Positions 23,277 through 31,925 of a DNA stretch of 39,366 nt are shown one piece after another (positions within the stretch are counted from its first letter, which is position 1; every line of letters begins with the position of its first letter). Origin of the DNA: Treponema sp. UBA4307 (GTDB taxonomy: Bacteria > Spirochaetota > Spirochaetia > Treponematales > Treponemataceae); contig DGUP01000025.1 of assembly GCA_002394685.1 (NCBI GenBank), positions 1 through 39,366 of the forward strand, in the 5' to 3' direction. The notes beneath the pieces were generated by a model, which was not told where the DNA came from, made no database searches, and was given only the letters and a program-made list of their open reading frames with translations. A program made the position numbers and the translations under genes.

Positions 23277-24905
23277 TTACTTTTTATTCCATCGATTACT
23301 TATTATTATTTCTAAATTTTTTAGCATTTCATAACAGATTTCTCGAGTAATTTCTCCTTCTGCAATATATAATTTTGCATGAACTAAGTTTCTTTTCTTT
23401 CGAATTTCTGTAGCCTTTTTAGCACCATCAATCCAGTCTGGACGTCTTTTCTGTATAATATTTATGTAGTCCATCAAATCTGCACGTCTTTGATATTTAT
23501 GCCTTTTATCAATTACTAAATAATCTTCTTCAAAATAATTTTTACCATCAAATTCACTTAGCCAATCAATAAGGAAGGCTTCGAGCACAGATCCCATAAC
23601 AATTGTTGCGGAATAATATGATCTGGAATCTATGTTGTTCTTTATTTCAACCAAATATTTTTCAATTGAAACTTTAGCATTTTTATTACTAAAGCTTTTT
23701 GAGGATATCATTTCATGTGCTTTTAATCTCGGATTAATTTCACGTTCATAAATGTCAGCATATTTTCTGTTCTGCATTTTTTCAGCTGCCATTTCAATAT
23801 AAATACAATCTTCGAGAGGCAAAGAGGAGCTTTCGTATTCATCTCCTGAATAGCGTTCAGAATAGTAATCTGTTACAAATTCTGAAGTAAGAAGACAATA
23901 TAAATAATATGGAGAAATTCTCTTGTCATATGAATGAAGTTCGTATTGTTCATAAAAATAATCTTGGAGACCAATACGAACTTCTGGTTTTATATGTTGA
24001 TTTTGAAAACAAAAATTTTGAATTAATACATTCTGTTTGGAATTTGAATTCAAAGAATATATGCGTTTCTTATTTGGTGCATATACAAATTCAACAATAT
24101 CCTTTAATCTTTTGATTTTTTCATCTTTATCCGGATAACCAAATAGATCAACCACCGATTTTTTATATCTTGATAAATAATCAAGGTAATCAATTCTAAA
24201 ATATTCAAATGGAACTTCAGTAAAAGAGTATTCCACGGCTTCATATTCAGCATTTGTAAATGATGGAATTTCCCATGTTTCAAGAAAGTTGCTTATTACA
24301 ATATCTTGATCATCATTGTCACAATCCCAAAAAAGAAAAGGGCCACCGGAATAACTATCTGGTAATTCTTCTATTTTTTCAGGAAGAAAACCTGAGTTTT
24401 TTCTTCTCTGATACCAAAGATTTGAGTATGTATTTCTATCATCAAATCCAAGTGTAACTTTTGTTGGTTGTTCTTTTGTAAATACAAAGATTGACCATTT
24501 TTTGTCCTCTAAATAGCTTCTTTCAATACCACTATAAAATTTTGATACTTCTGAATTGCATTTTGGGTCAGTAAATGCAAAAGGAAATCCTACTTGTAAA
24601 ACAGCCTTTAATTTCCATTCTGAATTAGGATTTGCTGTATAATAATCAATTACAAATTGATTGATACCTACATAATAAAAAATTGAATCTGTTTGTTCTG
24701 ATAAATATTCTTCAAGAGAATCAGAAACACTTGCGGAACTAATTAATTTAACAAGTAGATCAATCTTTTCTTTACCTGAAACTTGTTGTTCGTTATCTGT
24801 TGAAGTCTTAAACCATTCTGCTATTTCTACAATTCTTTTATCATAGTTTATTTTAAATTTTCTATTTTCTACATTATCTAAAAGTAGACCTGTACCATTA
24901 AACAT
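23277..24905 (-). CDS. Large protein with HEPN-like C-terminal domain
   Basis: 542 aa. The main part is not recognised: residues 30-200 contain many aromatic and acidic residues (QVGFPFAFTDPKCNSEVSKF) and about 330-400 are helical. Residues 420-520 hold a DUF4145/HEPN-like pattern: YYSATIVMGSVLEAFLIDWL, later TEIRKKRNLVHAKLY, where Arg502 and His509 have R-x6-H spacing, and a last helix. Proteins of this kind often act as abortive-infection effectors. It shares a two-gene unit with a 73-aa protein and has GGAG 9 nt before ATG. Function inferred from fold only. Confidence 0.6.
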   Translation of the reverse strand: MFNGTGLLLDNVENRKFKINYDKRIVEIAEWFKTSTDNEQQVSGKEKIDLLVKLISSASVSDSLEEYLSEQTDSIFYYVGINQFVIDYYTANPNSEWKLKAVLQVGFPFAFTDPKCNSEVSKFYSGIERSYLEDKKWSIFVFTKEQPTKVTLGFDDRNTYSNLWYQRRKNSGFLPEKIEELPDSYSGGPFLFWDCDNDDQDIVISNFLETWEIPSFTNAEYEAVEYSFTEVPFEYFRIDYLDYLSRYKKSVVDLFGYPDKDEKIKRLKDIVEFVYAPNKKRIYSLNSNSKQNVLIQNFCFQNQHIKPEVRIGLQDYFYEQYELHSYDKRISPYYLYCLLTSEFVTDYYSERYSGDEYESSSLPLEDCIYIEMAAEKMQNRKYADIYEREINPRLKAHEMISSKSFSNKNAKVSIEKYLVEIKNNIDSRSYYSATIVMGSVLEAFLIDWLSEFDGKNYFEEDYLVIDKRHKYQRRADLMDYINIIQKRRPDWIDGAKKATEIRKKRNLVHAKLYIAEGEITREICYEMLKNLEIIISNRWNKK

Positions 24906-24980
24906 AAATTAGTTCTCCTATTTTTATCTATCTGCAATATCACTCCAAACATAAAAAGTAATTCTTTATGTTCAGTTTAA

Positions 24981-25202
24981 TTATGCAACAAACTTCTCTA
25001 CTAAATAAGATTCAGAACTATAAAGGTTCTCTACTCGAAGAGAAATATTTACTCCCTCATTAAAGAAACGAATTCCTTCCAAAGAACAATCCTCCTGCTC
25101 CACAAGGTCAGAAGAATAATAACTTCCCAAGTTAGAAGCCAAATGATTCCGAAGGCCAGCATCATCCAAATAATATATCTCTTTTTCCTTGTAGTTTCTC
25201 AT
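24981..25202 (-). CDS. Unknown 73-aa protein, first gene of unit B
   Basis: 73 aa, not recognised. Sequence features: basic N-terminus (MRNYKEKEIYYL), a middle DDAGLRNHLASNLGSYYSSD, and a beta-like end (GVNISLRVENLYSSESYLVE). AAGGAGA stands 8 nt before ATG. It lies 75 nt upstream of the 542-aa HEPN-like gene in a two-gene unit bounded by terminators. Size and order are those of an antitoxin or small regulator next to a toxin-like effector, but that is inferred only from position. Confidence 0.55.
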   Translation of the reverse strand: MRNYKEKEIYYLDDAGLRNHLASNLGSYYSSDLVEQEDCSLEGIRFFNEGVNISLRVENLYSSESYLVEKFVA

Positions 25203-25238
25203 AGGTTTTATCTCCTTTATTTCGTTCTTGATATAGAG

Positions 25239-25266
25239 AAGATGGTGAGTTTATGAAAAGTTGACA
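25239..25266 (-). promoter_or_regulatory. Island promoter motif of unit B
   Basis: TGTCAAC (25260-25266) plus TTTT, then CCATCTT (25239-25245) 14 nt further, minus strand, followed by TATATC. The leader closely matches that of the 139-aa gene of unit D (TATATCAAGAAC then a purine-rich stretch and AAGGAGA). Confidence 0.7.
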
Positions 25267-25273
25267 AAATATA

Positions 25274-25308
25274 TAAAAAAAGCAGAAAGTTTTTAGCTTT
25301 CTGCTTTT
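25274..25308 (-). terminator. Terminator of unit A (rmuC)
   Basis: Minus strand: AAAAGCAGAAAG (25297-25308) pairs with CTTTCTGCTTTT (25278-25289), followed by TTT. It follows the 127-aa membrane protein gene. Confidence 0.88.
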
Positions 25309-25329
25309 AGGAACTGAATATTGATATTT

Positions 25330-25713
25330 TTACTCTTTATAAGTTATACAAAGAATAATTCCTGAAATTCCAGCTGTCAAAACTTTGATAAAATCTGCTA
25401 AATACATATAGATTTTACCTACAGCAGCATAGTAAGCTTCATCAAGTGTTTTACCACCAACAGATCTGATAAGTGCAATATCAAGCCCATATTTTTTGAT
25501 TTTATCGCAAATGGACCATACTGCCACAAATAAGCCAATGGCAAAAACTGTAAAGATAATTTTGTGGAATACAGACACTTTAGATTTCTTTGGAAGCACA
25601 GCATTAACTTCTGATATAGCGTTTGAAGCTTCTTGTTTTGCTTCTACACTTTCAGCAGGTGTTGTTTCTACTGTAGATACAACTTCTTCGGTTTCAATCT
25701 TTTTCTTTTTCAT
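25330..25713 (-). CDS. Small membrane protein co-transcribed with rmuC
   Basis: 127 aa from the ATG at 25713, placed after GGGAGA; an earlier ATG at 25731 has only the end of rmuC upstream. The N-terminus is charged and Glu/Ser/Ala-rich, followed by two membrane segments (about residues 54-76 and 106-124). Not recognised. The gap to rmuC is 25 nt, so it is in the same unit; ends before a strong terminator. Confidence 0.6.
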   Translation of the reverse strand: MKKKKIETEEVVSTVETTPAESVEAKQEASNAISEVNAVLPKKSKVSVFHKIIFTVFAIGLFVAVWSICDKIKKYGLDIALIRSVGGKTLDEAYYAAVGKIYMYLADFIKVLTAGISGIILCITYKE

Positions 25714-25738
25714 GATAAATATTTCTCCCATCTAAATG

Positions 25739-27103
25739 TTAATCTTCATCTGTCAAATCGTCAAGCAAAGTCTGTGTATCTGAGTCAGCTTCTGCAGCTG
25801 GAAGTGCATCTACATTCTTAAGCTTCTTTTCGATAGCTCTTGAACGTACTTCTGCTTTACCAATTTCTGTAGATGCTGCATCAAGTTTCTTTTTGGTTGC
25901 TGCCAATACATCGCCAAACTTACCGAATTCAGTCTTTACCGAACCAAGCAAATCCCAAACCTTAGAAGTTTCCTTCTGAATAGCAAGGGTGCGGAATCCC
26001 ATCTGCAAACTATTCAGGAATGCTCCAAGTGTTGTAGGGCCGGCAATTGTAACTTTGTATTCATCCTGAATCTGCTGGAAGAGACCTGGTACACGCATTA
26101 CTTCTGCGAACAGTCCTTCGGATGGCAGGAACATAAGGCCAAAGTCTGTAGTATACGGAACTTCGATATACTTTTCCTTGATATCCTTTGCCATCTTTTT
26201 GATGTCAGTAACCAAAGCCTTTTTCTGAATTTCGATCTCATCTTTATCAGCATTATCATATGCAAGACTGAGCTTATCCCAAACAGCAGCCGGATATTTT
26301 GAATCAATTGGCAAAAGCACAAATTCATCATCTGCTGTTTTAGATGGAATTTTTACTGCAAACTCAACAACCTTTTTAGAGTTGTTTGGATTTGGATGTG
26401 CATTCTTAACAAACTGCTCTGGCGAAAGCATCTGGCTAAGAAGTGCTTCTAGCTGAACTTCTCCCATGCCTCCAGCCGTCTTAACATTTGTAAGTGCACG
26501 CTTCAATCCACCAACATCGCTTGCAAGATTCTGCATCTCGCCAAGTCCTTTCTGAACTGCTTCAAGCTGTTTAGTAACAATTTCAAATGAACCTGTAAGA
26601 CGTTTCTCAAGTGTCGACTGAAGCTTTTCATCAACCGTAACACGCATTTCTTCAAGTTTCTTTTCATTACTTTCCTGAATTGTTTTAAGACTTGTCTGTA
26701 CAGACTGCTGCTGATGATTTAGTGTTTCCTGCGTAGTTTTTGTTAAATTTTCCAACTGTCTAGACAATGTATCCATAAACTTTGTAAGACCGTTAGTCAT
26801 TGAGTCCTGAGTATTTTTTGTCAAAGTATCGAACTTGCCGTTAATGGAATCCTGAAACTTCATCAATGTTTCTGTATTTTCTTTACGTGAAGCCGCAGTA
26901 GATTCTGAAGTTTCTTTACGATTTAATGCAAATTCATCTTTGAGATTTTTCTCATATATCTCAAGTTTTTTTTCATAAATACCAAGCTTATCAGAAATTA
27001 TGCCAGAATCAGAGTTCTTGCTTTTCTTAATAAGAACAATAGACAAAACAATGCCAACAAACACCAAAACTGTAATAACTGAAAGAAAAATAATTGTTTC
27101 CAT
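25739..27103 (-). CDS. rmuC: RmuC-family DNA recombination protein
   Basis: 454 aa. N-terminal membrane anchor (IIFLSVITVLVFVGIVLSIV, residues 4-23), a long coiled coil (about 40-200) and a conserved RmuC domain from about 200 (KTAGGMGEVQLEALLSQMLS, LLPIDSKYPAAVWDKLS, VAGPTTLGAF-type motif). In other bacteria RmuC limits recombination at inverted repeats and is a putative nuclease of the PD-(D/E)XK type; its exact chemistry is not established. It is preceded by the island promoter motif (27144-27171) and by AAGGAGA 9 nt before ATG. Its place in a defence-regulated unit is unusual. Confidence 0.92.
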   Translation of the reverse strand: METIIFLSVITVLVFVGIVLSIVLIKKSKNSDSGIISDKLGIYEKKLEIYEKNLKDEFALNRKETSESTAASRKENTETLMKFQDSINGKFDTLTKNTQDSMTNGLTKFMDTLSRQLENLTKTTQETLNHQQQSVQTSLKTIQESNEKKLEEMRVTVDEKLQSTLEKRLTGSFEIVTKQLEAVQKGLGEMQNLASDVGGLKRALTNVKTAGGMGEVQLEALLSQMLSPEQFVKNAHPNPNNSKKVVEFAVKIPSKTADDEFVLLPIDSKYPAAVWDKLSLAYDNADKDEIEIQKKALVTDIKKMAKDIKEKYIEVPYTTDFGLMFLPSEGLFAEVMRVPGLFQQIQDEYKVTIAGPTTLGAFLNSLQMGFRTLAIQKETSKVWDLLGSVKTEFGKFGDVLAATKKKLDAASTEIGKAEVRSRAIEKKLKNVDALPAAEADSDTQTLLDDLTDED

Positions 27104-27143
27104 ATTTCTGGAATCTCCTTGTAATTTTAATCTTAATTATAAG

Positions 27144-27171
27144 AAGCAGGTACATTTTATAAAAGTTGACA
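27144..27171 (-). promoter_or_regulatory. Island promoter motif of unit A
   Basis: TGTCAAC (27165-27171) plus TTTT, then CCTGCTT (27144-27150) at 14-nt spacing, minus strand, followed by TATAAT at 27136-27141. The block is 41 nt upstream of the rmuC ATG. Confidence 0.7.
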
Positions 27172-27347
27172 TTTTTTATAAAAAAAAATTATCTCTCCCA
27201 TTCCCGCTCTCTTCGCATCAGTGTGGATATTCCTTTAACAAGTAAATCATCTAGACATCAAATTCTCCCCCAATTCCTTACAAATTCTAGTACCCAAAAG
27301 GGGAAAATTCGTTTAATATGCTCACTATGACTTCCGATAATCCAAAT

Positions 27348-29738
27348 ATGCGTAAACTTATAACAAAATTAGGTGTTTTTTTATTAATTACAGGCTCTGC
27401 TTTTGCCAGAAATCCTCTGTATCAGCTGCCTGAAACTCTTCCTGAAAAGGATGCCAGTTCAAAGAATTCTAGTCCAATCCTTATTGGTACTGACAATGGT
27501 CTTTACAGCGTAAAATCAGATGGTTCTGCACTGAATATATGGAGCCAGGGAAAAGTTACCCACATTACAAAGACTTCAAAAAAATGGTTCTTCGTTACCG
27601 ACAACGGTATCCTTTCTTCTACAGATTTAGTTAATTTTACAGACAGCAGCAAAGGACTTCCGGTTCTTACAATTAAAGAATATGACGGCAAGACAAAATC
27701 CTTCAAGAAACAGGTTCACCCTTTAAAGGATCTGGCCGTTGACCCTACAGATGAAAACAATATGGTAACCTCTACAAAAGATGCAGTATATCTTTCCCGG
27801 GACGGCGGTCAAAACTGGAAGAGCATTGGTTCCTGCAGCAGCTATTCTCCTGGAATGAAAGCAGTTGCCATTGGACATATGCCGGTTTATACAGAAGGAA
27901 AAGTTACATCTTCTGAATTAGTAGTATTTCTTTCTCATCCAATTTACGGTTTTTCTTATTACAGAGTTGAAGCTGCTAATCCGGGCTGGGTTGATGTAAG
28001 CGCCGGTTTCGCCCTCAAGCCAAGTCTTACTCAGGTTGATGAAATTGCTGACATTATCTGTCTTCCAAAAACATCTCCTGAAGGAATTCAATATTGTGAA
28101 GTTTACGCATCACAGAGTTTTATTCCAAAACTTTATAAATTCAACTGGATTTCAAAAAGAGCAGAAACTCTCTACACATCTACAGAAGATCTGGACACTC
28201 TGGATTCTCTCTGGGCTGCAGGAGACAAAATCATTTTTGAAACAATGGGCAAAGTAAATGCCTGGTCTCTTTCTGAAAATAAAATGGTAGACCTGCCAAA
28301 TCCACAATATACTTCCTGGAGAAAACTGGTTAATTCCACAAGTGCAGATGTTAACGCAGCCTATGTTCCTGCTTCCTACACTGGGATTGATTATGACATA
28401 AATCTTAACGAAATGTGGATGCTGGAACCGGAGAAAACTATTACTCCATACGCAGACACTGCAGCAGACAGAAAAGCAATCTACGTTTCTCCATACCACC
28501 TGATTACAGACAGTGGAATTACAAAATATAAAAATATCATTACCAGCAACAAACTTAATGCTATTGTAGTTGATATGAAGGATGATTACGGACTTCTGCG
28601 CTTTAAGAATCCCCAGGACCCTCTCCTTAAAGAAAAAGGCTACCTTTCTTCATATACAGTTGATCTGGATAAGTTTATTCCTGCTTTCAAAAAAGACAAT
28701 ATTTATCTGGTTGCCAGAATTGTTGTTTTCAAGGACAAACATCTTACAACTATTGAAGGGGGAAAATATGCTGTCTGGAATACAAAGACAAATGCCCCTT
28801 GGGTTGGAACAAAAAGCAATGGCACTTACTATGATGAAAACTGGGTTGATCCTTACTCTGAACAGGTATGGGAATACAACATTCACATTGCAAAAGAATT
28901 AATCAACAGAGGATTTGATGAAATTCAGTTTGATTACATCCGCTTCCCTACTGACGGTACAAATAAATCTGTTTCCCAGTTCAGATGGCAGGACCCGGGA
29001 ATGGACAAAGAATCAGCTTTAGTTTCATTCCTTTCTTACGCAAGAAAAAATATTGAAGCTCCAATCGGAATTGATATTTATGGAGCAAACGGCTGGTACA
29101 GAACAGGTGCCGGCACAGGTCAGGATGTTGAACTTATGAAGGATTATGTTGATGTAATCTGCCCAATGTTCTATCCGTCACATTTCGAACAGTCTTTCCT
29201 GGAATATGAACCATATGCAGAAAGACCTTACAGAATTTATTTCTACGGCTCATACAGAAACTCTGTTATCGGTCACAACAGAATTATTGTTCGTCCGTGG
29301 GTTCAGGCCTTCTACCTTGGTGTAAGATATGATGCCCGCTGGTACAATCCGGATTATGTTAAGCGTGAAGTTTACGGAGTTCGTGACGGCTTAAACAGAG
29401 GATATATGTACTGGAACAATTCAGGCCGCTATGACGACATCTTCCCTGATCCTGCACCAGAGCAGAAATCTCCATGGTACGCAGATGAAGGTGCCCTGCA
29501 AAAAAGAAAGCCAGCCTTCTCTTCTGGAGATGTTGATGTAAGTGCATTCAAGCCTGCATTCAGCGGAAATTATGCAGAATATCAGAAGGCTCGTGCAAAA
29601 GATATGATTACAATTCTTGATACAGTAAGAGATGCTGAATCAGAAGATATAGAAGAGGAAAAAATCGCCAGAAGGGACAACAGGAAATTTAGAATTGCCC
29701 GTCGTTCTGTTTTCAGCAGAGTTCTGGCACTTAATTAA
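27348..29738 (+). CDS. Secreted DUF4015 glycoside-hydrolase-like protein
   Basis: 796 aa. Start set at ATG 27348 because a clean signal peptide follows: MRKLITKLGVFLLITGSAFA, with cleavage after AFA. An earlier frame start (27318) would place ten polar residues ahead. Residues about 30-370 look like a beta-propeller with a BNR-like repeat (YLSRDGGQNWKSIGSCSS). Residues about 385-730 are a DUF4015 TIM-barrel (IITSNKLNAIVVDMKDDYG, GFDEIQFDYIRFP), a family of putative glycoside hydrolases with a conserved Asp/Glu centre. The substrate is unknown; periplasmic or surface location is inferred. mnmE follows without a gap. Confidence 0.85.
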   Translation: MRKLITKLGVFLLITGSAFARNPLYQLPETLPEKDASSKNSSPILIGTDNGLYSVKSDGSALNIWSQGKVTHITKTSKKWFFVTDNGILSSTDLVNFTDSSKGLPVLTIKEYDGKTKSFKKQVHPLKDLAVDPTDENNMVTSTKDAVYLSRDGGQNWKSIGSCSSYSPGMKAVAIGHMPVYTEGKVTSSELVVFLSHPIYGFSYYRVEAANPGWVDVSAGFALKPSLTQVDEIADIICLPKTSPEGIQYCEVYASQSFIPKLYKFNWISKRAETLYTSTEDLDTLDSLWAAGDKIIFETMGKVNAWSLSENKMVDLPNPQYTSWRKLVNSTSADVNAAYVPASYTGIDYDINLNEMWMLEPEKTITPYADTAADRKAIYVSPYHLITDSGITKYKNIITSNKLNAIVVDMKDDYGLLRFKNPQDPLLKEKGYLSSYTVDLDKFIPAFKKDNIYLVARIVVFKDKHLTTIEGGKYAVWNTKTNAPWVGTKSNGTYYDENWVDPYSEQVWEYNIHIAKELINRGFDEIQFDYIRFPTDGTNKSVSQFRWQDPGMDKESALVSFLSYARKNIEAPIGIDIYGANGWYRTGAGTGQDVELMKDYVDVICPMFYPSHFEQSFLEYEPYAERPYRIYFYGSYRNSVIGHNRIIVRPWVQAFYLGVRYDARWYNPDYVKREVYGVRDGLNRGYMYWNNSGRYDDIFPDPAPEQKSPWYADEGALQKRKPAFSSGDVDVSAFKPAFSGNYAEYQKARAKDMITILDTVRDAESEDIEEEKIARRDNRKFRIARRSVFSRVLALN

Positions 29739-31136
29739 ATGACAAACTTAGGATATAACCCGGAAGACCCTATTGCAGCAATTTCCACTGCGCTGGCACC
29801 AGGAGCAATTGGAATTGTCAGGACTAGTGGAAAAAACTGCATTGATTTAGTTTCGAAAATTTTCTCCAGACCAGAAGCTCTGTTAAAGGCTCAGGGCAAT
29901 ACTCTTGTTTACGGCTGGATTATTGATTCAACTTCTGAAAACAAAATTGATGAAGTAATGCTGGGTGTTTACCGATCCCCAAAAAGTTTTACCGGGGAAG
30001 ATATGGTAGAAATTTTCTGCCACGGTGGTGTAAATGTAGTAACTGCCATTTTGAATCTTCTTTTAAAAAACGGGTTCCGCCAGGCACAGAAAGGTGAATT
30101 TACATTCAGGGCCTACATCAACGGAAAAACTGATTTAACAAAAGCAGAAGCCGTTAAGGAAATTATTGATTCAAAAACAGATGCAGGAAGAGGCAGAGCA
30201 GCAGGACGTCTTGCAGGAAATCTCTTTACAGAAATCGACGGTATCAAAAAACTTATTGTAGATACACTGGCCTCAATTGAAGTTGAAATTGAATATCCTG
30301 AAGATGAAGAAACAATTGCAAACACTTTTGACAAAGCAAATCTTGAGGAAGCAAAAAAACGATTAACTTCCCTGGCAGATTCATGGAAAAGTGAAAAGTT
30401 GTATCAGGATGGAGCAAGAGTGGTTCTTGCAGGAAAAACAAACGCCGGTAAATCATCTCTCTTCAATTCACTTTTGAAGGAAGAAAGAGCTATCGTTTCT
30501 GACATTGAAGGAACAACCAGAGACTGGCTTGAAAGCTGGGTAAGTTTTGATGGAATTCCGGCCCGCCTTTTTGACACAGCAGGTCTTAGAAAAACAGATG
30601 ACGTAATTGAAGCCCGTGGTGTTGAGCTTACAAAAGATTTGAGCCACGACGCAGATATAATTCTCTACCTTGCAGATTCCAGAAATTCTCTCAGCAATGA
30701 GGATATGGATTTTATTAAATCTCAGGGACAGGTTCCGCTGGTAATGGTCTGGAACAAATGTGATTTAAGCGGAATGGATTCGAACAGCCAGCCTCTTCCA
30801 CAGGGAGCAGTTTCTCAGGTTTTCATCAGCGCAAAAACTGGAACTGGAGTTGGAGAATTATGCACTCTCGTAAAAGAAATAATTTCCAGACAAACATCCA
30901 GCCAGTCAGACAGACCGCAAGCAGGGCTTGGTTCAGAAAGACAGAAGGTCAGCGTTTCAGAAGCACTGGAATGTGTTGAACACGCACTGCTTATTGCAGA
31001 CAAAGGTGACTACGGCTTAGATGCAGTTGTTCAGGATCTGGAGGATTGTCTGGACAGCCTGGGAGAAGTGACAGGTTCTGTTACACCAGATGATATTCTG
31101 GGCAGCATCTTCTCTCACTTCTGCGTAGGAAAATAA
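29739..31136 (+). CDS. mnmE: tRNA modification GTPase MnmE
   Basis: 465 aa. With MnmG it makes the 5-carboxymethylaminomethyl group on U34 of several tRNAs. N-terminal tetrahydrofolate-binding domain (1-120), then helices and a G domain with GKTNAGKSS (232-240), DTAGLR and NKCD; the C-terminal CVGK (462-465) has the catalytic Cys. The ATG directly follows the previous stop, with no own ribosome site, so it is translated by coupling. The stop lies one base from the stop of the convergent CBS gene. Confidence 0.96.
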   Translation: MTNLGYNPEDPIAAISTALAPGAIGIVRTSGKNCIDLVSKIFSRPEALLKAQGNTLVYGWIIDSTSENKIDEVMLGVYRSPKSFTGEDMVEIFCHGGVNVVTAILNLLLKNGFRQAQKGEFTFRAYINGKTDLTKAEAVKEIIDSKTDAGRGRAAGRLAGNLFTEIDGIKKLIVDTLASIEVEIEYPEDEETIANTFDKANLEEAKKRLTSLADSWKSEKLYQDGARVVLAGKTNAGKSSLFNSLLKEERAIVSDIEGTTRDWLESWVSFDGIPARLFDTAGLRKTDDVIEARGVELTKDLSHDADIILYLADSRNSLSNEDMDFIKSQGQVPLVMVWNKCDLSGMDSNSQPLPQGAVSQVFISAKTGTGVGELCTLVKEIISRQTSSQSDRPQAGLGSERQKVSVSEALECVEHALLIADKGDYGLDAVVQDLEDCLDSLGEVTGSVTPDDILGSIFSHFCVGK

Positions 31137-31137
31137 A

Positions 31138-31779
31138 TCATACCTTGCGGATATCTTCTATTTTTCCACAGGCCTCTGCAATTTCCTTAAATCTTGGCAG
31201 AGTAATTCCTGTAACTTTCATTGTAACTTTTCTGTAGGCAGGATTATCTGCAGGAGTTGTTACGCAGGAAACAATCTGTGCAGTTGCTTCACCCAGGATC
31301 TTGCTCAATTCGCTTAACTTGCCCGGCTCATCTTTTAGAGTGATTACAGCTCTGATTCCAGGAGTGCGGGCGTTGAACATTTCAATGAACATCTTAAACA
31401 AATCAGAATCAGTAATAATTCCAACGAGTTTTTTTCCATCCATTACCGGCAGACATCCAAAATCATTATCTGCCATAATACGTGCTGCTTCTTCAACAGT
31501 TTCTTCTGGAGAAACAGTTATAGGCTTTTTAGTCATAACTTTTTCAACAGTGACTTTGCTCAAGAGATAGCCCATTTCGTAAACATCCAGAGTTGTTGCT
31601 TCAGAAGGGGTTACCCTATCAAGATCGTTTGCTGTCAAAATACCAACAAGCTGTCCTGCTTTATTCAAAACTGGAAGTTTGTTAACATTTTTCTTTGACA
31701 TAATATCTTTTGCTTCAAGAACAGAAGCTTTGTTATCAACAGTGAAAGAATTTTTTGTCATTACATCTTTTACTAGCAT
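31138..31779 (-). CDS. CBS-pair and ACT domain protein
   Basis: 213 aa. Residues 1-125 are two CBS domains (DVMTKNSFTVDNKASVLEAK, MTKKPITVSPEETVEEAARI); residues about 140-213 are an ACT domain (RAVITLKDEPGKLSELSKIL). This arrangement is like AcuB proteins and binds adenine nucleotides and amino acids; the regulated process is not known. AAGGAGG stands 6 nt before ATG. It overlaps no gene but abuts mnmE, so no terminator fits between them. Confidence 0.88.
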   Translation of the reverse strand: MLVKDVMTKNSFTVDNKASVLEAKDIMSKKNVNKLPVLNKAGQLVGILTANDLDRVTPSEATTLDVYEMGYLLSKVTVEKVMTKKPITVSPEETVEEAARIMADNDFGCLPVMDGKKLVGIITDSDLFKMFIEMFNARTPGIRAVITLKDEPGKLSELSKILGEATAQIVSCVTTPADNPAYRKVTMKVTGITLPRFKEIAEACGKIEDIRKV

Positions 31780-31890
31780 AGATGACCTCCTTATAATTCT
31801 CTTGAATTATAACACACTTTCAGTAAAAGAAAAAATTTATTCCAAAAGCTTTTCATAATAAAAAAATACTGATTAAGAACTGCCTCTATA

Positions 31891-31925
31891 TTTATAAAAA
31901 ATATAAATTCTTCTATAATTCAGCT
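31891..31925 (+). promoter_or_regulatory. birA promoter (leaderless)
   Basis: TTTATA (31891-31896), 17-nt spacer, TATAAT (31914-31919), then six bases to the ATG at 31926. No ribosome site precedes the ATG. Confidence 0.65.
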
